Positions 26,481 through 32,715 of a stretch of DNA of 32,715 bases are shown here, in pieces. The notes below the pieces were generated by a model, which was not told the origin of the DNA, ran no database searches, and saw only the letters and a list, made by a program, of their open reading frames with translations. How positions within the stretch are numbered: the first letter of the stretch is position 1; each line of letters begins with the position of its first letter. The position numbers were made by a program, and so were the translations under genes. Source of the DNA: an uncultured Bacteroidales bacterium (GTDB lineage Bacteria > Bacteroidota > Bacteroidia > Bacteroidales > Paludibacteraceae); NCBI GenBank assembly GCA_903873355.1, contig CAIQOG010000389.1, positions 1 through 32,715 on the forward strand, given 5' to 3'.

Positions 26481-28112
26481 TTAATTCCAGATATTTACTC
26501 TATCCCAATCAACAACACCCACATTATCAGCCCATTTCTGATATTCTGATTTCAATTGTTTTACAATTTCGGGATATTTTTCAATAATATTATTATTCTC
26601 GAAAGGGTCTTTTTCTAAATCAAACAATTGCCATTTTTTCACCATTTCGTTGGTTTGCTTCAGTGTTGAAGGATTTACCCAAAAAAATTCACGTGTAAAT
26701 GTAAGTTTCCATTTTCCTTTTCGTACCCCTATATGCCCCTGATGTTCCCAACACAATGTCCGTTGACTCAAGGTGTCTTTACATCCATTTTTTGCTAACA
26801 ATGCAGGTAACATGCTTTTGTGATAGATGGTTCTTGCAGGCATATTTCTGAATGTAGCCGGATAGGAAGTACCAGCTAAATCAAGGCAAGTTGGCATAAT
26901 ATCAATAATATGGAAATAATTGTTCTTTATCAATTTGCCTTTCGGAAATAATTTAGGGTAATAGGCAATAAACGGACTTGAAATTCCACCTTCGCTCGAA
27001 TATGCTTTGTAAAGCCTGTAAGGTGTATTGCTTACTCGCCCCCACCATGGACCAGGTCCGCCATTATGACCTGGTTTTCCCGGAATTTTGCTTATTTCAT
27101 TGTCATAAACTTCGTGATGCCCCTCGTTTGTTCCTCCATTGTCTGACATGAAAAATATTACAGTATTTTCGAATTTTCCAATTTCCCTTAAATGCGCAAT
27201 TATTCGTCCAATATTTTGATCCATACGGTCAATCATAGCGGCATAAGTGGCCATGGTACGTTGCATAAACCATTTTTCGTGAGCTGAAAGTTTATCCCAA
27301 TTGTAGTCAACGCTTGCATAATTCAATGGTTTTCCGGGTGTTTTTTCATTCTTCGAAATTATTCCAAGCCTTTTCAGTTTTTCAAATCGTTTTTCAATAA
27401 TCGGGTCCCAACCATTTTTGTAATATGGCATATATTTCTCCACCAAGCTATCGGGTGCTTGCATTGGAGTGTGTGGTGCTGTAAAAGCCATGTAAAGGAA
27501 AAATGGTTTCCCCGAAGGCGTTGCATCTATTGATTTTATGGCATTATCGGCAAATATATCTGTCAAATACAATGTGCTGTCGGAGTAAATTTTATCGCTT
27601 GTATCCGATTTAATAACCATTGGATCACCGGGTCTTGCAAAGTATTGACCCAGTCCACCTGGAATGTAATTTCCCTGATCAAAACCTTGTTTTATTGGCG
27701 AACCACTTACATGCCACTTGCCGGAAATAGTAGTAAAATAACCAGCTGTGTGCAATAAATCGGCTATGGTAGGACAATTTTGAGGAATTTTTCCCTCATA
27801 GGATTCTATAATCGTATTATCGGGCTTAAGTTTTAATCCGGGCGACATGTGTCCCATTCCTGCTTGATGCGGATACATACCTGTAAGCAATGCAGCCCGT
27901 GAAGGGCAACTACGCGATGCATTGTAAAAATGTCTTGCTGTTACTCCTTTCGATGCTAAATTATTTAGATTGGGTGTACTGATTTCGCTTCCATAACAAC
28001 TCAAATCGCTGTAGCCCATATCATCAGCTAATATGATAACTATATTGGGCTTTTGCTGTGCGATAGCTAAATTGGATAAAAGTGCAGTTCCAAGCAAAAT
28101 TTTATATTGCAT
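26481..28112 (-). CDS. Ser-type sulfatase, arylsulfatase-like (S1 family)
   Basis: A 543-aa exported sulfatase. I use the ATG at 28112; the longer reading starts on TTG 28121. The signal peptide is MQYKILLGTALLSNLAIAQQ. Metal ligands D30 and D31 sit in LADDMGYSDL, and the activation motif is S68-C-P-S-R72 followed by AALLTGMYPHQAGMGHM, so the modifiable residue is Ser. GKWHVSG, TAPHTPMQ and FMSDNGGTNEG are the remaining active-site segments. It belongs to the arylsulfatase A-like group by its MGYSDLSCYG and MYPHQAG blocks. Specificity is not visible. It lies 22 bases before the large clan GH-A gene and follows the CBM9-like gene by 19 bases. It lacks a T9SS tail, so it is probably periplasmic or exported by another route. 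Confidence 0.92.
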   Translation of the reverse strand: MQYKILLGTALLSNLAIAQQKPNIVIILADDMGYSDLSCYGSEISTPNLNNLASKGVTARHFYNASRSCPSRAALLTGMYPHQAGMGHMSPGLKLKPDNTIIESYEGKIPQNCPTIADLLHTAGYFTTISGKWHVSGSPIKQGFDQGNYIPGGLGQYFARPGDPMVIKSDTSDKIYSDSTLYLTDIFADNAIKSIDATPSGKPFFLYMAFTAPHTPMQAPDSLVEKYMPYYKNGWDPIIEKRFEKLKRLGIISKNEKTPGKPLNYASVDYNWDKLSAHEKWFMQRTMATYAAMIDRMDQNIGRIIAHLREIGKFENTVIFFMSDNGGTNEGHHEVYDNEISKIPGKPGHNGGPGPWWGRVSNTPYRLYKAYSSEGGISSPFIAYYPKLFPKGKLIKNNYFHIIDIMPTCLDLAGTSYPATFRNMPARTIYHKSMLPALLAKNGCKDTLSQRTLCWEHQGHIGVRKGKWKLTFTREFFWVNPSTLKQTNEMVKKWQLFDLEKDPFENNNIIEKYPEIVKQLKSEYQKWADNVGVVDWDRVNIWN

Positions 28113-28131
28113 TGTTATCAAAATTATGAAA

Positions 28132-29181
28132 TTAAAAAATAATTTTTGTAGTTACACATTTGTCATTTTGTTTTAATACAATAAGATAACAACCATGACT
28201 CAATGAAGAAACATCGAAAGTATTGATTTTAGTGTCTAATTGTTGAATAGTTCTGCCTGATAAATCAGTCAATAAAATAATAGGTTGAGACCAGCTAATA
28301 TCATAACTGATATTCAATTTTTTTGAACTATTTATCCATGCACTTACTGTTTTTTCAATATTAATGTTTTGAACATCTGTAGAAGTATTATCGGCTAAGA
28401 TTAAACTTCCAAACAAGCTTGCATTGATGTAAGAGTTATTTTGATCCGCTGAAGTGAGATATTTTGATCCGATAAAGTTATCGCGGGTTTTGGGATTTTC
28501 AGTCAGACCATCATTATCACAATAGGCTACAGATAGACCTATTTTCTTTCCAATGGTAAGAGTAGATTTAAATAAATTTGGGTCGTTAGTTGGCGTAAAT
28601 GTGTTTTTAATAGCCATCATTGAAAATTCCCAATAATAATGATTTCCATCAAACACACGTTTAAATTCGGGCAAATGATTTCGATAATTGACTTTATTAG
28701 TCGTTCCTGTACTATAAATATCAATTGCATCGTACTCAACTGTTGAATTTCCACTGGTAATATGATAAGCAAACGCATTATTATCATTTGTGTGAGTGCC
28801 ACCTGAGCGATCTTCGTCGATAAATACTTCTACCACATCATAATTGTAATAAGTACCTAAATTATTGGCATAAATATAGCCATTAACAAATGTATCATCC
28901 GTAATTTCAACAATAAAATACAACAAGTTCGTGGTTTTATTCCAAACAACTTTAAATCTACCACTAAAATCAGATGCAGGAATAGTAGTTCCGTAAGGCA
29001 GCCAGATATAATTAATGTTGTACCACTTTGCAGATTGCCAGGCTACATCAGTAGTATCACCATCTATAATAGGGAATGTATTGGCATGAACAGCTATTAA
29101 ACTGTCGCCTGGGTTGGTTTCAGCTTGTACAATTAGTATTGAACTTAAAATGAAAATGGCAAGAAATAAAATATGTTTCAT
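28132..29181 (-). CDS. CBM9-like sugar-binding protein with T9SS-type C-terminus
   Basis: A 349-aa protein. I use the ATG at 29181, which opens on the signal peptide MKHILFLAIFILSSILIVQA; an upstream ATG at 29217 would overlap the previous gene by 32 bases. Residues about 25-250 resemble a family 9 carbohydrate-binding domain: PIIDGDTTDVAWQSA, LLYFIVEITDDTFV, YYNYDVVEVFIDEDRSGG and AYHIT are the usual strands. The C-terminus (about 275-349: WSQPIILLTDLSGRTIQQL, HGCYLIVLKQN) is a T9SS-like sorting domain, somewhat divergent. No catalytic domain is present. It probably captures a glycan on the cell surface; that role is inferred from family and position next to the sulfatase and propeller lipoprotein. 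Confidence 0.78.
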   Translation of the reverse strand: MKHILFLAIFILSSILIVQAETNPGDSLIAVHANTFPIIDGDTTDVAWQSAKWYNINYIWLPYGTTIPASDFSGRFKVVWNKTTNLLYFIVEITDDTFVNGYIYANNLGTYYNYDVVEVFIDEDRSGGTHTNDNNAFAYHITSGNSTVEYDAIDIYSTGTTNKVNYRNHLPEFKRVFDGNHYYWEFSMMAIKNTFTPTNDPNLFKSTLTIGKKIGLSVAYCDNDGLTENPKTRDNFIGSKYLTSADQNNSYINASLFGSLILADNTSTDVQNINIEKTVSAWINSSKKLNISYDISWSQPIILLTDLSGRTIQQLDTKINTFDVSSLSHGCYLIVLKQNDKCVTTKIIF

Positions 29182-29185
29182 TAGA

Positions 29186-30223
29186 TTATTTTTTAATATA
29201 AGATGTCCATTTTTCATCTTTTAAATGTGAAATTCCATAATCAGTTCCAATCCAGACCGAACCATCAATATCCACAGCTAAAGTATTTATTTTATTATCA
29301 ACTAATCCATCTTTAGTGCTATAATTTTTAATTACGTTATCTTTCAATTTACTTACACCCCGTTGAGTCCCAAACCAGACAATATTATTCGTCACATCTT
29401 TAGCAATGGCATATACAGAATCGGATGCTAAGCCGCCTTCTGCTACCGAATAATGAAGTTCCCAATCGCCTTTGGTAAAATTGCTCAAATGATATGAAGT
29501 ACCCGCATCGGTTCCATACCATTGACATGTGTCATTCACAATTACAACTGTATAAACTACATCCGAATTTAACCCATCCGCCCATGGAAGAACATATTTT
29601 GTTGCAGCTGTAACTGCATCTACAAATTTAAAACAAGAAACACCACTTCCTTTTGTTGACACATAAACCCATCCGTTTTTTGCCGTTCCTATACCGGTAA
29701 TTTCAGTGGTAATCAGAAATTTATCAGTTGTTTTACCACCCCAATGTCCATCAAAAAATATCCAGCTTGTATCTTTTAAAATGGAAAGACCTTTTGGTGT
29801 TCCAAAAAATAGGTGATTACTGGAATTTACTGCCAATTTGTTAACCGTATCGGATACTAAACCTTTTGGGGTACGATGATAAATAATTGACTCTAAAACA
29901 CTTTGGTCTGAGAATAAACCTTTAAAAACACCTTCGGTACCCGACGCCATTATTGTTTTTTGACTACCTGATTCATTCAGAATCAAATCTAGAATCGGTT
30001 TATTATACAAAGAAGGAATCTTTGAATAAGTAGTCCATTTTTTACCATCAAAACTAACCAAACCCTTATCGGTTACAAACCATTTTACTCCATTCTTATC
30101 AATCGATACTTTAGAAATTACATTAGAAGGTAGCATGTCTACAGTTGTGCCTTCATCCGGATTACAACCAATAAAAATTGTACAAACAAAAAGTAGAAAG
30201 ATAAAATTTTGAATGACTTTCAT
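29186..30223 (-). CDS. Beta-propeller lipoprotein (regulator-propeller repeats)
   Basis: A 345-aa lipoprotein: the signal peptide MKVIQNFIFLLFVCTIFIGC ends in a lipobox with Cys20, followed by NPDE, whose acidic pair resembles the Bacteroidota surface-export signal for lipoproteins. The rest is built of short repeats ending in W-F/I-GT-x-x-G-x-S, for example NIVWFGTQRGVSKLKD and GSVWIGTDYGISHLKD, the two-component-regulator-propeller type. In hybrid two-component sensors such propellers bind glycans, but here no kinase, HTH or transmembrane part follows. A surface glycan-binding role is therefore plausible (inferred). It lies 20 bases after the DUF362 gene stop and 4 bases before the CBM9-like gene. 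Confidence 0.75.
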   Translation of the reverse strand: MKVIQNFIFLLFVCTIFIGCNPDEGTTVDMLPSNVISKVSIDKNGVKWFVTDKGLVSFDGKKWTTYSKIPSLYNKPILDLILNESGSQKTIMASGTEGVFKGLFSDQSVLESIIYHRTPKGLVSDTVNKLAVNSSNHLFFGTPKGLSILKDTSWIFFDGHWGGKTTDKFLITTEITGIGTAKNGWVYVSTKGSGVSCFKFVDAVTAATKYVLPWADGLNSDVVYTVVIVNDTCQWYGTDAGTSYHLSNFTKGDWELHYSVAEGGLASDSVYAIAKDVTNNIVWFGTQRGVSKLKDNVIKNYSTKDGLVDNKINTLAVDIDGSVWIGTDYGISHLKDEKWTSYIKK

Positions 30224-30243
30224 GGAGTTTGAAAATATTTCTT

Positions 30244-32265
30244 CTATTTACGAATTATTTTACAACTTGTAATTGTTTTATTTGCTCTGGAATCTTTCAA
30301 TTGCAAGATATAATATCCCTTAGATATCATTTCACCGTTGGATAATTCAGCATTCCAATTAAATTTTCCATTTATGTTTTTTTGAAATAAAAGTTGTCCT
30401 TTCAGATTGAATATACTCATAATTGCACTTTGGTTGGCATCTAACTCAATGTGTAATTCAGAACTGAAAACATTGGGATAAATTTTGAAATTGTAGTTTT
30501 TTAATTCAATATTGTCTGTTACATTTTCACTTATATAATTATCCACTGTGAGAGCTTTATAATAAACCAATTCAATACCATTTCCGGTTTTTAAATTTCT
30601 ACTGTACTTTCTGTCAGTCATATTATTCCAATGTTCATAAGTACCTAAACTTGTCATTGGAATTCCGTCACCTTCAGGATCATAAATTATTCCTGCAGGC
30701 CAATTTGTTGGATCAGCAGCTTGTTTCAAATAATCATCACAACCCTTCATAAATGGAAATCGAATTGACTTATCTTTATCTTTATACTCGGCCAATAATA
30801 AATCAAACCCAACGGACTCAATGGCAACCTGATCCTGAGATAGGATAAAAGAAGAAGGATAATCATTGTTAAATGGTGCCATTTGCCATTTTTCAATAAT
30901 TCCATCCCAATCTCTTCCAGCCCAGGTGGCATCAACGATAAATAGAAGTGTTTTACCACCGAGTTGTTTATGACCCATATAATCCACTAAATGGCGGTAG
31001 TGATTTGGAATTGTATCGTCCAAAGGCAAAGAATAATGCATAAACGAAGCCGATTGTTTGTTTGGAGCAGTTGCGAGTGCAGTTATTGTATTGTTGTTTG
31101 CATCCACTGCCGTTTGATCTATGGTATTACAAATTGAACCCTGATGCATTTTGGCAGTCATTGTAATTCCACCTTCGTTATGTGTTTTTAAACATGCTGC
31201 ATTAATGAGATATGTAGCATTTACCAATGGTTGTGGTAATGTAGACGTAAATTTTTTATCGCTGAATTTCAACAATTGTTCAGTAGAAGGTACTGTTGGT
31301 TCGCGCATATTCGATGGCTTTTTAAACAGGTATTTTCCACTGTCCATAAAATGAACTTTCGGGTAAACTGCTCTTATTTTAACCAGATATTCATCCCTGA
31401 AATTCCGATAATAATCTCCAATCCAAATGTCAGTTTGATCTACACCTACAATATTAACTAATTGATTTAAGATGGCTAATGCTAGTTGCGGGGATGAATC
31501 CATTCGATTTAACAGTCGTGGATTTGTAACTGTTTCTGCAGCCCCATTCGCTGTTGGAACCTGCCATGCAGCCCTTCTTGTATAGCCTAGTGAATCACCG
31601 TTTCCGGCATTCGTCAAATTCAACTTTATTACAATTTTTTCGCCCTTCGTATAGCCTGCATTACCGCGGTCATGTGTACTATTATAGTATTTGAAAATTT
31701 CATTCCATGCCTCTTTTACATTTGCTTTACCCCCTAAACGCCTTACTCCCGAGATTAGCATAGAATCTGATAATGCCTGGCTACAATTCTTATCCATATA
31801 CCATACATCTGAGTTAGCTATGGTAGTCATATCATATTTATGGGTAATATTGGCATTAGTTAAATCGGGATTATGAACCCAAACAACCCGACCGGGGAAA
31901 ATTCCTTTAGCAATTCCAATAGGTTGATTGGCTTGATTAGTATAATAACTGTATGGATATAATGCAACTGGAGGTGATACAACTACTGTTGCATTTTTAA
32001 AAGAGAAAAATGCAGTTACCACAAAAGCGAGCAGCATAGCATATTTCGCCAAATTTTTCCTGAATAAGAACATGGAAGAGAACATACCAATAATATACAC
32101 AACGAATGCAGACATTAACGGATAAGATGCTCGCATACAAGGATATGAAGCACGAGTAGGTTTTGGAATTACTCTGATCAAAAACCAAATAATAGATCCT
32201 GTTCCAAATAAAATAAATAAAATTTTTGAACCTCGGTTTGTCTTAAAAAATTCTGAAAGTTTCAT
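30244..32265 (-). CDS. DUF362-like membrane-anchored protein with T9SS-type C-terminus
   Basis: A 673-aa protein, first gene after the regulator. I use the ATG at 32265; an in-frame ATG at 32304 is the alternative and adds 13 hydrophilic residues. Three hydrophobic helices lie near the N-terminus (about 15-33, 50-68, 73-89), with the ASYPCMRASYPLM segment between the first two, a motif I associate with membrane-attached DUF362 proteins. The DUF362-type core includes EKIVIKLNLTNAG, NRMDSSPQLALAIL, and AACLKTHNEGGITM (a conserved Lys-Thr-His). The last 80 or so residues (FKIYPNVFSSELHI, FNLKGQLLF, GYYILQLKDS) match a T9SS sorting domain. The function of DUF362 proteins is poorly known. N-terminal helices combined with a T9SS tail are unusual. 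Confidence 0.75.
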   Translation of the reverse strand: MKLSEFFKTNRGSKILFILFGTGSIIWFLIRVIPKPTRASYPCMRASYPLMSAFVVYIIGMFSSMFLFRKNLAKYAMLLAFVVTAFFSFKNATVVVSPPVALYPYSYYTNQANQPIGIAKGIFPGRVVWVHNPDLTNANITHKYDMTTIANSDVWYMDKNCSQALSDSMLISGVRRLGGKANVKEAWNEIFKYYNSTHDRGNAGYTKGEKIVIKLNLTNAGNGDSLGYTRRAAWQVPTANGAAETVTNPRLLNRMDSSPQLALAILNQLVNIVGVDQTDIWIGDYYRNFRDEYLVKIRAVYPKVHFMDSGKYLFKKPSNMREPTVPSTEQLLKFSDKKFTSTLPQPLVNATYLINAACLKTHNEGGITMTAKMHQGSICNTIDQTAVDANNNTITALATAPNKQSASFMHYSLPLDDTIPNHYRHLVDYMGHKQLGGKTLLFIVDATWAGRDWDGIIEKWQMAPFNNDYPSSFILSQDQVAIESVGFDLLLAEYKDKDKSIRFPFMKGCDDYLKQAADPTNWPAGIIYDPEGDGIPMTSLGTYEHWNNMTDRKYSRNLKTGNGIELVYYKALTVDNYISENVTDNIELKNYNFKIYPNVFSSELHIELDANQSAIMSIFNLKGQLLFQKNINGKFNWNAELSNGEMISKGYYILQLKDSRANKTITSCKIIRK

Positions 32266-32386
32266 AGATTCTAAATTTAATGGGAATTGATTTAACTTCA
32301 ACATACTAAAAAAAGGATGCTATTTGTCACCAAAGCACTCTAGTATTTCTCACATTATACAATACTGATTAGGGATAAATACTTTT

Positions 32387-32412
32387 AAACCTGACATTTA
32401 CAATACAGGTTT
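32387..32412 (-). promoter_or_regulatory. Stem-loop in the leader region
   Basis: AAACCTG (32387-32393) and CAGGTTT (32406-32412) form a 7-bp stem around a 12-base loop. The flanking T-run lies on the plus-strand side, where no gene needs termination. It is just downstream of a possible promoter, so it may be a 5' leader hairpin or an operator. Function unknown. Confidence 0.4.
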
Positions 32413-32422
32413 TTTATATGAG

Positions 32423-32450
32423 CAAAAATAGAAGTAAAATTTACAACAAA
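32423..32450 (-). promoter_or_regulatory. Possible Bacteroidota-type promoter
   Basis: On the minus strand TTTG (32450-32447) is followed after 16 bases by TATTTTTG (32430-32423), which fits the TAnnTTTG -7 box. The 16-base spacer is a little short of the usual range. A transcript from here would start near 32416 and include the stem-loop. A second TAnnTTTG match at 32509-32502 has no good -33 partner. Confidence 0.3.
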
Positions 32451-32512
32451 TGCATATTAATTTGACCATTAATAATACTTTTACTTCAAAATTTATTTCA
32501 ACAAATGTATAT
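32444..32512. repeat. Imperfect direct repeat, possible regulator site
   Basis: CAACAAATGCATAT (32444-32457) recurs as CAACAAATGTATAT (32499-32512), 13 of 14 bases equal, 55 bases apart start to start. Both copies are preceded by AAAATTTA. AraC-type regulators often bind direct repeats upstream of their target operon, so this is a candidate operator. AT-rich composition makes chance similarity possible. Confidence 0.4.
32455..32474. repeat. Short inverted repeat
   Basis: TATTAAT (32455-32461) and ATTAATA (32468-32474) are exact inverted copies around the 6-base centre TTGACC. It overlaps the first direct-repeat copy and lies upstream of the possible promoter. It may be an operator half-site pair, or a coincidence in AT-rich DNA. 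Confidence 0.35.
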
Positions 32513-32653
32513 AGACTGATAGATACAGTGATTGAATATAAACTAATGGGTTTAGCTAATATAAACATTGAGAAGAGAACAAAATAATAGAAATTCTAAT
32601 TTGGCAGGTGGCATCAAAGAAAAAATGAAAACAATATGATTGTCGAACAACTT

Positions 32654-32715
32654 CTAAATCAACTTCCTCATTTTAGTGTAATTTTCTCGAAAAACTTTAG
32701 GAGTTACGCCCTTAC
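32654..32715 (-). CDS. AraC-type transcription regulator, C-terminus only
   Basis: The last 19 complete codons of a gene entering from the right edge read KGVTPKVFRENYTKMRKLI and then a TAG at 32656-32654. This is the end of an AraC-family helix-turn-helix domain, whose final helix is normally preceded by G-x-TP-x-x-FR. In this setting it is most often the end of a hybrid two-component system, but the rest of the protein is outside the window, so a plain AraC regulator is possible. It has the same direction as, and lies immediately upstream of, the operon, so it is the natural candidate for its control. Confidence 0.7.
   Translation of the reverse strand, partial: KGVTPKVFRENYTKMRKLI

Larger units (their letters stand above)
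32266..32653. promoter_or_regulatory. Regulator-operon intergenic region
   Basis: This 388-base stretch between the regulator stop and the DUF362 start has no convincing gene. It is very AT-rich and contains a direct repeat, an inverted repeat and a stem-loop described separately, so it probably holds the promoter and operator of the operon. The distal 40 bases (32266-32304) are coding only if the alternative ATG is used. Confidence 0.55.

Noticed and set aside
216..32000. Many plus-strand reading frames of 60-160 codons
   Set aside because: All lie opposite strong minus-strand genes with recognisable domains, and their translations lack any domain pattern. They are shadow frames.
32387..32412. 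Rho-independent terminator
   Set aside because: The T-run follows the stem on the plus strand, but all genes here are read on the minus strand, so it would terminate nothing visible.
32450..32587. A 45-codon plus-strand reading frame in the intergenic region (MHINLTINN...)
   Set aside because: It is hydrophilic and AT-driven, has no ribosome binding signal, and overlaps the repeats of the probable operator. Chance frames of this length are common at this GC content.
1..32715. SusC/SusD transporter pair, anSME maturase, or mobile elements
   Set aside because: I searched the translated genes for TonB-receptor, SusD, radical-SAM CxxxCxxC and transposase patterns and found none.

Overview
The window is a piece of a large carbohydrate-degradation locus from an AT-rich member of the Bacteroidota. 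The evidence for the phylum is the set of C-terminal type IX secretion (T9SS) sorting domains, the weak or absent Shine-Dalgarno sequences, the two Ser-type sulfatases, and a glycosidase repertoire typical of polysaccharide utilization loci. A Bacteroidales-like lineage that has a T9SS is a plausible guess, but the sequence does not settle it. I see no tRNA, rRNA, CRISPR array, insertion sequence or phage gene.

Layout: every gene I can support lies on the minus strand, so the cluster reads from right to left. At the right edge is the C-terminus of an AraC-type regulator (stop at 32654). A 388-base gap without genes follows (32266-32653); it carries a direct repeat, an inverted repeat and a stem-loop, and probably holds the promoter/operator. 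Then come 18 complete genes with gaps of at most about 40 bases and some overlaps or near-overlaps, consistent with one operon. The first part (32265 to 18860) is dominated by surface or secreted proteins: a DUF362 protein with N-terminal membrane helices and a T9SS tail, a beta-propeller lipoprotein, a CBM9-like T9SS protein, a Ser-type sulfatase, a 1358-aa multidomain clan GH-A-like protein with a T9SS tail, an SGNH hydrolase with FN3 domains and a T9SS tail, and a small T9SS protein of unknown fold. The second part (18843 to 1) is mostly signal-peptide-bearing glycosidases without T9SS tails: a probable beta-propeller (possibly GH145-like), GH43-NPCBM, GH92, GH28-like, a GH37-like enzyme, a GH36-like enzyme, an acetylesterase, GH78, GH97 and a second Ser-type sulfatase. 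One cytosolic NAD-dependent epimerase/reductase sits among them. A truncated exported protein runs off the left edge.

Working together (inference): T9SS-exported proteins would bind, de-esterify and cut the polymer outside the cell. Periplasmic enzymes would then remove sulfate, acetate, rhamnose, galactose-type, mannose-type and uronic residues, and the epimerase/reductase would process a released sugar. The combination of rhamnosidase, GH43_24/34-like, GH28-like, GH97, GH36-like, esterases and sulfatases fits an acetylated, sulfated, rhamnose- and galactose-rich plant or algal glycan such as a sulfated arabinogalactan or pectin-like polymer. The exact substrate cannot be read from the sequence. 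No SusC/SusD pair is present in the window.

The most unusual observations are a LamG domain that appears in swapped order (C-terminal half first) inside the catalytic region of the clan GH-A protein, a trehalase-fold enzyme that keeps the catalytic acids but lacks the trehalase signature, a T9SS tail on a membrane-anchored DUF362 protein, and two secreted proteins with no recognised function. Several start codons were moved from an upstream TTG to the first ATG that gives a clean signal peptide.
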